Shown one piece after another: positions 1 through 5,770 of a DNA stretch of 22,447 bases; within the stretch, counting starts at the first letter, position 1; every line of letters begins with the position of its first letter. Position numbers and translations under genes: made by a program. The stretch comes from Endobugula sp965225895 (GTDB lineage: Bacteria; Pseudomonadota; Gammaproteobacteria; Pseudomonadales; Cellvibrionaceae): contig CBDDBR010000001.1 of the NCBI GenBank assembly GCA_965225895.1, positions 1 through 22,447 of the forward strand. Direction: 5' to 3'. The notes under the pieces were generated by a model, which made no database searches, was not told the origin of the DNA, and saw only the letters and a list, made by a program, of their open reading frames with translations.

Positions 1-399
1 ACCGTGCGCTGTAATAGCTGGCGCAGTACCCTCAGCAATCTTAAATTCAATCTTGACTTGCTGAAGACCACCCGTACCCAACGCAGTAAGCATGCGCAGC
101 TCTTCGGTTTCCATTTCAGGACGACGAAAATATACTGATAGCACACCATCTTCGGTATTACGGAAATAACGTTTGTTTTCCTTATCAAGCTCATTTCCGT
201 CTTTGTACTCACGCAAAGTAACCGTGCGCGTAGCTGACACTAACTGAACTTTAATATTGGTCATTTGAGCCAAGGTTAAGCCACCATGCTCAATGTGAAC
301 ATCAAGAATAGAACGGCCTACCTGTGGACGAACAATAGCCGTTTGACCCGCCACTGCATTTTCGATCAAGACAACACTTTCGCGAATACGATTACTCAT
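1..399 (-). CDS. Major capsid protein, PM2 P2-like (N-terminal part only)
   Basis: These are the first 133 residues of the 278-aa capsid protein, cut by the window start; the full gene is at 10217..11053. The ATG at 399 overlaps the stop of the upstream 54-aa gene (ATGA). The piece contains the block FRRPEM (residues 91-96) and TALGTGGL (105-112), which belong to the first jelly roll. The truncation is a window edge effect and not a pseudogene. Confidence 0.93.
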   Translation of the reverse strand, partial: MSNRIRESVVLIENAVAGQTAIVRPQVGRSILDVHIEHGGLTLAQMTNIKVQLVSATRTVTLREYKDGNELDKENKRYFRNTEDGVLSVYFRRPEMETEELRMLTALGTGGLQQVKIEFKIAEGTAPAITAHG

Positions 400-560
400 T
401 TTTTCGCTCCCTTTGTTGCCACGTTTACGGCATCAGTTACAGGCTTAATCTTTAACTGTTTAAGCGCATAACCACCAACCCCCAAAATAACCGCCGCCAC
501 AATGGCAGAAACCACCATTGACGGATTTATACTGTCTTTAAAACTTTTCCAATAGTTCAT
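396..560 (-). CDS. 54-aa single-span membrane protein, first late gene
   Basis: The small ORF begins MNYWKSFKDS and has one hydrophobic segment at residues 15-33, followed by a basic tail ending GAKK. A good ribosome site (AAGGTAA) precedes the ATG at 560, and the TGA overlaps the capsid ATG by 4 bases, so it is probably translated together with the capsid gene. It is the first gene after the iteron/promoter region, which makes it the leading cistron of the late operon. Corticovirus-type virions carry several small proteins in an internal membrane, and that is the likely place for this one (inference). No specific family was recognised. Confidence 0.8.
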   Translation of the reverse strand: MNYWKSFKDSINPSMVVSAIVAAVILGVGGYALKQLKIKPVTDAVNVATKGAKK

Positions 561-630
561 CACTATTACCTTTTTAAATTGATTAAATGTCGCTTTTGCT
601 GCTTTGCGATGTGGCTTATCAAATTAAAAA

Positions 631-692
631 GTTCGCTTAACTGGCAACCGTAGTTCGCTCAGTTCGCTTAAAAAGTTCGCTTAGTTCGGTTA
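631..692 (-). repeat. Five iterons, - strand TAAGCGAAC
   Basis: On the + strand GTTCGCTTA or a close variant begins at 631, 653, 662, 675 and 684, with spacings of 22, 9, 13 and 9. A 16-base exact repeat (TTAAAAAGTTCGCTTA) lies at 624..639 and 668..683, 44 bases apart, or about four helical turns. The regular phasing points to a protein-binding array just upstream of the late genes. It could alternatively be a replication iteron set. Confidence 0.6.
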
Positions 693-701
693 AAAAAGGG
701 C

Positions 702-725
702 AAAAAAAAGCCGCTATTTAGCGGC
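702..725 (-). terminator. Rho-independent terminator after the packaging ATPase
   Basis: GCCGCT (710-715), loop ATTT, AGCGGC (720-725). Read on the - strand the 6-bp GC-rich stem is followed by eight U. It sits 16 bases past the ATPase stop and separates the early/middle transcript from the late operon. Confidence 0.85.
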
Positions 726-741
726 CAAGAGCGTTTGAAAA

Positions 742-1443
742 TTATTTTATGATATGAACCCGCTGTGATCTTGTGACCGTATCAGGGTCTTTATATGCTA
801 ACTGGGTGTGTTTAGCAGTAAACCCAAACCGTTTAACGTCTTTCACATAGAACGATAACGGCTCTTGATTCATCAAGGCCTCCCAAGGCACATTCATTTC
901 ATCCGCCAGCTTTCTAGCCAGTGTTTTAGAGACACCACCCACATACCACTTTTCGCATTGATCAAATACCGTTTTAGGTATCTCTTGTGGTCGTTGGGTA
1001 GTGCCGTTATATACCGCCCCGTACTTTCGCCCCTGATTCATTAAACGACGATGAAACGGTTCAGCTCTTGCAATACTCTCACAACTACTCGCTACCTCTT
1101 CATCGCCAAAATAGGTTGGGTAATTACCATCTAATATTGAGCAAGCGTACTCGCACCATTCTTCGTGAATAGCGGGGGTTTGTTCACCCACATACGCCAA
1201 GCGAAAGCCTTGACGACTTGTTCCATACCATCGCTTAAACGCGGTATGTGCCGCTGACTTAAATTTTCCTATATCGTTGTATTTAATCGTCCACGGGTGA
1301 TCTTCGTTAGGGTCGAAAAATAATGCCCGAACACCTTGTGACGGGAACTCTGCATTCTGCATTAATGATTGAGACTTGCCGCCGCCCGAACGCGATATGT
1401 ACAGCGTGTTTTTATTCGGTAGTTTTGTGTTTGGGTTCTGCAT
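742..1443 (-). CDS. Genome packaging ATPase, P9-like (FtsK/HerA superfamily)
   Basis: This 233-aa protein is close in length to the PM2 P9 packaging ATPase. Walker A is SRSGGGKS at residues 17-24; a Walker B-like acidic strand YFGDEE lies at 111-116; TTQRPQEIPK (148-157) is the sensor/trans-acting region typical of the PRD1-type packaging branch of the FtsK/HerA ATPases. It should form a ring at a capsid vertex and use ATP to drive the dsDNA genome into the procapsid. The ATG at 1443 overlaps the upstream gene by 32 bases, and a terminator follows. Family assignment is strong from the motifs; the packaging role comes from the family and the nearby capsid gene. Confidence 0.9.
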   Translation of the reverse strand: MQNPNTKLPNKNTLYISRSGGGKSQSLMQNAEFPSQGVRALFFDPNEDHPWTIKYNDIGKFKSAAHTAFKRWYGTSRQGFRLAYVGEQTPAIHEEWCEYACSILDGNYPTYFGDEEVASSCESIARAEPFHRRLMNQGRKYGAVYNGTTQRPQEIPKTVFDQCEKWYVGGVSKTLARKLADEMNVPWEALMNQEPLSFYVKDVKRFGFTAKHTQLAYKDPDTVTRSQRVHIIK

Positions 1444-1843
1444 CTTTTTTCGCCTTATTTAACTTTATCTCTTTAAATGATTTAACCAAACGTAGGCCAA
1501 TCCAACCGATAGCACTAATCACCTCAAACGCAGGTATGCGAAAATTTAAGCGAACGATAGCAGGAGCAATATAATCCTCACCGTCTTTGTACACATCGTC
1601 GCTATAGCCTTCATTACCACCGAACTTGAATGACATATCCATTAAGCCAACGATTGAGCGTGATTGTTTTTTCGCTAACTCTTTAGCGGTTTGCACTTCA
1701 CCTTCTAGCGGTTCGCTTTCTAGCGCGCCTTTTGGCTGTTCATCACCAGAGCCAATTAACTGCTCAGCACTGGAAAAGTCAAAACCGCTTTGATCTTCGC
1801 TAACCTCTTCAACAACTACATCATCTTCTACACTGCCGCCCAT
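1412..1843 (-). CDS. 143-aa acidic protein with a C-terminal hydrophobic segment
   Basis: No family recognised. The N-terminal half is acidic (EDDVVVEEVSED) and low in complexity; a hydrophobic stretch near residues 103-120 is followed by a strongly basic, Lys-rich tail, suggesting a membrane-associated protein. I chose the ATG at 1843 because a G-rich ribosome site (GGGGG) precedes it; the longer reading frame to 1867 would need a TTG start. It overlaps the upstream zinc-ribbon gene by 16 bases and the ATPase by 32. Its place beside the ATPase makes a packaging-vertex membrane role possible (inference). Confidence 0.75.
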   Translation of the reverse strand: MGGSVEDDVVVEEVSEDQSGFDFSSAEQLIGSGDEQPKGALESEPLEGEVQTAKELAKKQSRSIVGLMDMSFKFGGNEGYSDDVYKDGEDYIAPAIVRLNFRIPAFEVISAIGWIGLRLVKSFKEIKLNKAKKDAEPKHKTTE

Positions 1844-2283
1844 ATTGCCCCCACAAAACCCACGCAAAACAAGATACCGCCGATAACGGTCTTAACGGGA
1901 CTTTTTCGCTTAATATTCGCTTCAGACTCCACGGCTTCCGTGGCTTCCGCCTCTATTTCATCAAGCGTTAAATCAACCGAACTTTGCTCAACTTCGCTTA
2001 GGTTTTCGCTTACAGGTTCGGTCAATGGTTCGCTTGGCTTTTCGGTTACAACCTCGCTTGCTTTTGCTTGCCAATTATCAGTGACGTTAGCAGGTTTTAT
2101 CACATCACCTGTAAATCTTGCCGTGTGATAAATTAAATTTTGCACGGGTGCGCCAGTACGTTGATCAAGGCCGCAGGAAGGGCAACACGTATAAAGATAA
2201 TGACCACGCTTTTTGCTTTGTCGAACGTCCATAATCTCGCCACAATCGCACTGCATTGAACCTACACTATTTTCGTGAGTCAT
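1828..2283 (-). CDS. Zinc-ribbon protein with (x-x-S/T-E) repeats and a C-terminal membrane anchor
   Basis: This 151-aa protein has three parts. Residues 12-38 carry a zinc-ribbon pattern (CDCG, then CCPSCG). Residues 76-99 are six tandem 4-residue repeats with S-E or T-E at fixed spacing, encoded by a 12-base tandem repeat at 1987..2058. Residues about 131-150 are hydrophobic, a likely membrane anchor. PM2 encodes a zinc-finger late transcription factor (P14), so the ribbon could bind DNA, but the anchor suggests a virion-membrane or vertex protein instead. Function is not assigned. ATG at 2283; both ends overlap neighbours. Confidence 0.8.
   Translation of the reverse strand: MTHENSVGSMQCDCGEIMDVRQSKKRGHYLYTCCPSCGLDQRTGAPVQNLIYHTARFTGDVIKPANVTDNWQAKASEVVTEKPSEPLTEPVSENLSEVEQSSVDLTLDEIEAEATEAVESEANIKRKSPVKTVIGGILFCVGFVGAIWAAV
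1987..2058 (-). repeat. 12-base tandem repeat, six units, inside the zinc-ribbon gene
   Basis: On the - strand units start AGCGAG or AGCGAA alternating with ACCGAA, each followed by six variable bases; they run 2058..2047 down to 1998..1987. They encode the S/T-E repeats. Two units are preceded by TA, giving TAAGCGAA-type words like the late-promoter iterons. Confidence 0.75.
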
Positions 2284-2449
2284 TTTTCACCTCATTTGGA
2301 ATGTCGTGTAATTTCCAGCTTAATTTAATCTCACCGACATCAGAAGTGACCACGCCAACGATCAGGACCGTCATCATTACACCCACCAAAAAAGCCGCTA
2401 ACGCTTTAGCCATCAACCAATATGTTAAACTTGACAATATATTACCCAT
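2267..2449 (-). CDS. 60-aa single-span membrane protein
   Basis: One long hydrophobic segment at residues 12-34 (starting LMAKALAAFLVGV) is followed by a hydrophilic tail of about 25 residues. The ATG at 2449 overlaps the stop of the 61-aa gene by 8 bases, and its own end overlaps the zinc-ribbon gene by 17, consistent with coupled translation. No family recognised; a phage-membrane component is the likely class. Confidence 0.75.
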   Translation of the reverse strand: MGNILSSLTYWLMAKALAAFLVGVMMTVLIVGVVTSDVGEIKLSWKLHDIPNEVKNDSRK

Positions 2450-2627
2450 TGGCTTGAACCTCTTTAATGCTGGCCTCTATCTGTTCACGATTTAAACCAT
2501 GAATAGCAATATCAAGACTTTTTGCATAACGCCGCAACTCATGCCACCCCATCGGCTCTAACTCTACCCACCGAACCTTACCGCCATTCTTTTGCTTCAT
2601 TGTTTTTATCCAACGCTGATTAGCCAT
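2442..2627 (-). CDS. 61-aa basic protein with a SAP/HeH-like helical motif
   Basis: The N-terminal 20 residues are basic (RWIKTMKQKNGGK). Residues about 27-57 (ELRRYAKSLDIAIHGLNREQ, then IEASI) match the helix-extension-helix pattern of SAP, Rho-N and HeH/LEM domains, which often bind nucleic acid. It might be a small DNA-binding or capsid-associated protein. The match is by pattern only. Confidence 0.7.
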   Translation of the reverse strand: MANQRWIKTMKQKNGGKVRWVELEPMGWHELRRYAKSLDIAIHGLNREQIEASIKEVQANG

Positions 2628-2639
2628 TGTTAGCCCCCG

Positions 2640-2879
2640 CTATTTTAAAAAATTAATCACCCTATCAACCAAACTACATAACTTAACTATGACCACAGCC
2701 AAATAATTACTTAATGTCCACGGTCTATTCCTATAGGCAATCCACGCACCAATATGTGCTTCATGCTTTACTACTATTTTTGCCTTACTTAGCTTTTCAG
2801 CAAGTTCAATAAAGTCATCCAGCGACTCACTACTCACAGGTTTGCCAACAGGCCTATACGACAACGACTTACCACTCAC
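2640..2879 (-). CDS. 79-aa protein with a C-terminal hydrophobic segment
   Basis: The reading frame has no upstream ATG, so I take the GTG at 2879, which has a GGGGG ribosome site 8 bases upstream. A soluble N-terminal part with an amphipathic helix (residues 19-35) precedes a hydrophobic C-terminal stretch from about 57 to 78. This could be a tail-anchored membrane protein. It starts just after the stop of the 56-aa gene. No family recognised. Confidence 0.65.
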   Translation of the reverse strand: MSGKSLSYRPVGKPVSSESLDDFIELAEKLSKAKIVVKHEAHIGAWIAYRNRPWTLSNYLAVVIVKLCSLVDRVINFLK

Positions 2880-2881
2880 AA

Positions 2882-3052
2882 CTAAACCCCCGTTATGACG
2901 TAGTAGAACAAACCCACCAAAACGGCCTTATAAATCCGCCTTAGATGCAACTCTTTCATAAAATCATCAAAGCTACGCGAAACACACTCCGCGCAAAATT
3001 CCTGCTCTTGATCATCTTCGTTTGTTGCTTCGCTTTTATCACCTTCACTCAT
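2882..3052 (-). CDS. 56-aa acidic protein with CxxC and a C-terminal membrane segment
   Basis: A short gene starting MSEGDKSEAT with a GGGGTG ribosome site before the ATG at 3052. The first 20 residues are very acidic; C20 and C23 form one CxxC pair; residues 40-56 are hydrophobic and reach the end of the protein. A single CxxC could bind metal only as a dimer or with a partner such as the zinc-ribbon protein (speculative). It is the first gene after Rep. Confidence 0.7.
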   Translation of the reverse strand: MSEGDKSEATNEDDQEQEFCAECVSRSFDDFMKELHLRRIYKAVLVGLFYYVITGV

Positions 3053-3087
3053 ATTTCACCCCGTACAGTTATTGACACAAGTCCTAG

Positions 3088-3106
3088 GGCGCGGTTTCAC
3101 CGCACC
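3088..3106 (-). other. Stable hairpin between Rep and the 56-aa gene
   Basis: Read as - strand RNA, GGUGCGGU pairs with ACCGCGCC around a GAA triloop (8 bp, one G-U). No U-run follows, so it is not a classical terminator. It may be an mRNA-processing or attenuation site, or part of a replication signal. Confidence 0.45.
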
Positions 3107-3119
3107 TAAAGTCAAAAGA

Positions 3120-4745
3120 TTAAGAAGAACCAGAACCCAAGCCCCCTTTATTTAACACAGGTCGCACCGTCCACACGTGATCACGTGTGGACAAAAAGAA
3201 ACCCAAACGCAGCGCCACTGGCTGCAACCAAACGCCAATTAAACGAATCACTTTATCCTCATAAGTATTCGTTACATCATCACTATCAACGTATTGTGGT
3301 CTTGCGGTTTGCTGTTCACGGCCAACAAAAGCGCCGCCCATTAAATCTACAAATTCCCGCCAGCTTCCACGATCTGCCGCGTCTCTAAGCTGTTCTATAA
3401 TTTCAGGACATCCCGTTAATATCTCCCGCTTTCTTCGTAACTCACGCCACACCGTAACGCTTACACTGCCTATCGGCTGAAACTGCCTAATACCCCAAGT
3501 ACTAGCCCAACACTTAACACGCTCCGCACCATCTTGTGCGGGTAACATTGACTCTTCGTCAATTTCCAAACCGTATCCGTTTAGATTTTTACCAATATAT
3601 TTCGCAATGTACCCAGTAGCCGTTCCTTTACTTTTATCAATTTCAACCACATCACAACGATGCTCACTTGCGCCCTTTTCATCACCATCCTCGACCATTG
3701 CATGACGCCTAAAAATTTCGCAAGCTTGACCAACCAAATCAGGATGACAATACAATAAAAAATGGTTATGAGGAGTTCCGTCATGATGAGGTTCCGAAAC
3801 TCTAAAGCCGAACACACGCACACCACACCGATGCCACTCGGCACGAATTCTTGCCCACACCTCATTCAAATACCCCATCGCATCAGCAGGTGACGCTCCA
3901 GTAAATTTACTATTAATAAAACCCTTATGGGTCTTTGCATGATATTTAGACGGGCAAGTCAACGTAAGAAACAAACCTTGAAGCCCCATAGAATTGGCGA
4001 TCTCTTCATAGCCCCTATTACGCACCATCCATTCAACACGCATCACTTCAGGATTAGAAACCGACCTCACCGCGCATGCTAATAAATTAATTGTGTCGCC
4101 CTCTTCATTAACCGCTTCAGTGTTAGCCAACATTTCCTTATTTTTTCGCTGTTTACGTTTCCACCGTTGGAATGTGTAGTTACTCACGTAAGCACTTTTT
4201 GCAGCGTGCTTGTTATCTTTAGATATAAAACCATAAGCACGAAGCCCCGCCTCCAATTGCCGCTTAATCATCTTGCGCAATACCCGCCGCCACCACGAAA
4301 CCGAACTCACTTTGTTAATAGCTACAGTATTTTTTTTCAGTATTTTTTCCTCATCGTCATTTCGAGTAATTACCAGAGGGAAAGATATTGACAAGAACTC
4401 AACAAACAAACCCACACTAGCCACAGCATCGACAAGCTGCAATTCACCCGCAGCTATCCGATAAATATTTTCGCAAGCTTGCGAACGCCGCGCCGCAATA
4501 ATTTCAATATCTTCATCCTCAATCGCAACAGACCAAGAGCCGCCAATATAAATATAATCGCGATATTGAAAAGAAGGGTCGTGAAACGAAAAAACACTAT
4601 CCATTTCACGTAGTTTATTATTTGCAGAAACATAGCCAGCACTACGAGCCGTGCGCTTATAAACCGATTCAATATAATGGTTAATTAGCTTATGCTTTTC
4701 GATGATCTTTGCAGACCATTTTTGACAGTCACGAGTGCCGATCAT
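3120..4745 (-). CDS. Rolling-circle replication initiator, HUH endonuclease (phiX174 gpA / PM2 P12-like)
   Basis: This 541-aa protein carries the three HUH Rep motifs in order: FLTLTCP (259-265), the metal-binding HDGTPHNHF with its H-x-H (about 321-330), and GYIAKYIGKN (378-387) with Y379 and Y383 spaced like the catalytic tyrosine pair of the gpA family. The following segment with WASTWGIRQFQPIG is the signature of phage gpA-type proteins (Pfam Phage_GPA). It should nick one strand at the origin, stay covalently bound to the 5' end and close unit-length circles. I chose the ATG at 4745, which overlaps the upstream stop by 4 bases after AGGG; a GTG at 4775 is the alternative. The N-terminal 200 residues are unassigned. 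Confidence 0.92.
   Translation of the reverse strand: MIGTRDCQKWSAKIIEKHKLINHYIESVYKRTARSAGYVSANNKLREMDSVFSFHDPSFQYRDYIYIGGSWSVAIEDEDIEIIAARRSQACENIYRIAAGELQLVDAVASVGLFVEFLSISFPLVITRNDDEEKILKKNTVAINKVSSVSWWRRVLRKMIKRQLEAGLRAYGFISKDNKHAAKSAYVSNYTFQRWKRKQRKNKEMLANTEAVNEEGDTINLLACAVRSVSNPEVMRVEWMVRNRGYEEIANSMGLQGLFLTLTCPSKYHAKTHKGFINSKFTGASPADAMGYLNEVWARIRAEWHRCGVRVFGFRVSEPHHDGTPHNHFLLYCHPDLVGQACEIFRRHAMVEDGDEKGASEHRCDVVEIDKSKGTATGYIAKYIGKNLNGYGLEIDEESMLPAQDGAERVKCWASTWGIRQFQPIGSVSVTVWRELRRKREILTGCPEIIEQLRDAADRGSWREFVDLMGGAFVGREQQTARPQYVDSDDVTNTYEDKVIRLIGVWLQPVALRLGFFLSTRDHVWTVRPVLNKGGLGSGSS
3169..3192. repeat. 24-bp perfect palindrome inside the 3' end of Rep
   Basis: The half-site GTCCACACGTGA is followed directly by its exact reverse complement. 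It encodes Rep residues about 519-526 (STRDHVWT). A perfect 24-bp palindrome in coding DNA is unlikely by chance and could extrude as a cruciform. It is a candidate for the Rep nick region, the second-strand origin or a protein-binding site. Confidence 0.75.
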
Positions 4746-4957
4746 GACCCTCGAACACTCCCAGTCTTTATGCACATCTCAATATCGAACAAATCGTTCA
4801 AATCTAGACTAACTACGACCACAGCATCAAGATCACTATTAAGCGCATTCACATACAGTCTGCCCTTATGTATTTTTCCCACAGGCAAACCAAAAGCAGT
4901 CTCTTTAACAAAAAAATCACCCGACCTATCATCGGCACCCACAATTTCTATACTCAC
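4742..4957 (-). CDS. 71-aa early protein, unknown
   Basis: A small, mildly acidic soluble protein with alternating hydrophobic residues suggestive of beta strands (GRLYVNALNSDLDAVVVVSL). I chose the GTG at 4957, which overlaps the stop of the 30-aa ORF (GTGA); a longer frame to 4972 needs a TTG. Its stop overlaps the Rep ATG by 4 bases, so it is probably translated with Rep. No family recognised. Confidence 0.65.
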   Translation of the reverse strand: MSIEIVGADDRSGDFFVKETAFGLPVGKIHKGRLYVNALNSDLDAVVVVSLDLNDLFDIEMCIKTGSVRGS

Positions 4958-5046
4958 ACCGACACCCCACAAATCAAATTTAGATCAGCAGCAGCCAATG
5001 CCAATAAAACTACCGATGCAGAAAAATAAAAGAACTTTTCAATCAT
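4954..5046 (-). CDS. 30-aa hydrophobic peptide
   Basis: Begins MIEKFFYFSASVVLLALAA; nearly all of residues 5-20 is hydrophobic, so one short membrane span or a signal-like peptide. Its ATG at 5046 overlaps the stop of the 93-aa gene (TGATG) and its TGA overlaps the next GTG start, so it fills the gap between two coupled genes exactly. That tiling supports its being translated; length alone would not. Confidence 0.5.
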   Translation of the reverse strand: MIEKFFYFSASVVLLALAAADLNLICGVSV

Positions 5047-5327
5047 CACGCCGCCACCCTTTTTTGACCATTTAAGACCATCAATCTTTCAGTGATCACT
5101 TGCATTTCGTAACACGTTAAACCTTTCACACCCCACAAATCGTTGCTTATGGGACAATAGTCATACACACCATCACGGCGCTTAATAATAAAGCCCATAT
5201 ACAATCGCTCGCGAACTACGTGCGATTCCCAAGAACGCGGTTTTTTATCACGCAACACAAAAACATTAATGGCTTTATCCATTTTTCTGCACTGCTCGAA
5301 CTGCACCATCACTGAAGACTTATTCAT
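5046..5327 (-). CDS. 93-aa early basic protein, unknown
   Basis: Starts MNKSSVMVQFEQCRKMDKAI. I chose the ATG at 5327 because an excellent ribosome site (GAGGTGA) lies 5 bases before it, directly overlapping the stop of the upstream gene; the frame remains open to 5372 but has no such site. The protein is basic and mixed alpha/beta in appearance, with no transmembrane segment. It could be an early regulator or Rep accessory factor, but nothing specific was recognised. Confidence 0.75.
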   Translation of the reverse strand: MNKSSVMVQFEQCRKMDKAINVFVLRDKKPRSWESHVVRERLYMGFIIKRRDGVYDYCPISNDLWGVKGLTCYEMQVITERLMVLNGQKRVAA

Positions 5328-5332
5328 CGCTA

Positions 5333-5551
5333 TCACCTCGTCAAAGAAAGGCAATTTAAAAACCATATACAACCCAATTCGCGAGATAACCGAGATAACT
5401 CAAATTCAAGATCATCATGCGAATAAGAAGACCTACTCACAGAAATAAAATAGCTCCCACCTCTTGACAAGGAAGAAAACTTACACCCAGCTAATCGCTT
5501 ATCGTCAGAATTTTGTAGCGCGGAAAGACACGCTTCTAGATATGTACTCAT
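5333..5551 (-). CDS. 72-aa first gene of the early operon, unknown
   Basis: First coding region downstream of the leftward promoter, after a leader of about 125 bases. A GGGG ribosome site precedes the ATG at 5551. The protein is Ser-rich (KFSSLSRGGSYFISVSRSSY) with several cysteines and no membrane segment. No family recognised. Being first in the operon suggests an early control or host-takeover role (inference). Confidence 0.7.
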   Translation of the reverse strand: MSTYLEACLSALQNSDDKRLAGCKFSSLSRGGSYFISVSRSSYSHDDLEFELSRLSRELGCIWFLNCLSLTR

Positions 5552-5594
5552 AATTGAACCCCAAATTCATTAATCGTTAATTGTTGAATTGATA

Positions 5595-5671
5595 CATTGC
5601 ACCCCGTTAGAACTGGTGGCCTCGATAACGACACCGAAGGCCACCACGCAAAGCATTTTGGGGATGCAATG
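5595..5671 (-). promoter_or_regulatory. Structured 5' leader of the early operon
   Basis: Two nested inverted repeats: outer arms 5595-5605 (CATTGCACCCC) with 5660-5671 (one bulged A), inner arms 5614-5622 (TGGTGGCCT) with 5638-5646 (exact complement). With a start site near 5676 predicted from the promoter, the mRNA would begin almost at the base of this long hairpin. It may protect the 5' end, regulate translation, or serve as a single-strand origin on DNA. Confidence 0.65.
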
Positions 5672-5682
5672 ACAGGGGAAAG

Positions 5683-5728
5683 ATTACACACCTGCGCAAG
5701 TTGACGTCAACTTGCGCAGGTTGATATT
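5683..5728. promoter_or_regulatory. Divergent promoter switch on a 32-bp palindrome
   Basis: The palindrome at 5690..5721 has half-site ACCTGCGCAAGTTGAC followed by its exact complement. Its centre TTGACGTCAA gives two overlapping -35 boxes: + TTGACG (5701-5706) with -10 GATATT (5723-5728), and - TTGACG (5710-5705) with -10 TGTAAT (5688-5683), each with a 16-base spacer. Two near-dyads around TGCGCA, centred 20 bases apart, fill both spacers and are probable repressor operators. The leftward -10 (5/6) is better than the rightward one (4/6). Confidence 0.8.
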
Positions 5729-5770
5729 GCTTATTGATGGATGATGCATAAAATGGACGGGACGACACCA

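Larger units (their letters stand above)
561..741. promoter_or_regulatory. Late-operon control region
   Basis: This 181-base gap between the ATPase and the 54-aa gene holds a terminator (702..725), an iteron array (631..692) and, read on the - strand, a -10-like TTTAAT at 628..623 with no convincing -35. A missing -35 next to repeated sites fits an activator-dependent late promoter, as in PM2, where phage factors switch on late genes. The activator is not identified. Confidence 0.5.

Noticed and set aside
286..471. + strand 61-aa open frame opposite the capsid and 54-aa genes (also at +10,654 and +21,308)
   Set aside because: It lies wholly antisense to two well-supported coupled genes, has no clear ribosome site and shows biased composition of an antisense frame.
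631..692. Short CRISPR-like array
   Set aside because: Units are only 9 bases with 0-13-base spacing and no cas genes; they are iterons or factor-binding sites.
3581..3865. - strand open frame inside Rep in another frame
   Set aside because: It overlaps the conserved HUH motifs region of Rep and its composition is that of a shifted frame. The same applies to 4454..4672 (-) and to + frames at 4167..4464 and 4692..5075.
5570..5656. Possible 28-aa leader peptide on the - strand within the early leader
   Set aside because: No ribosome site before its ATG, and the sequence is explained by the nested hairpin arms.
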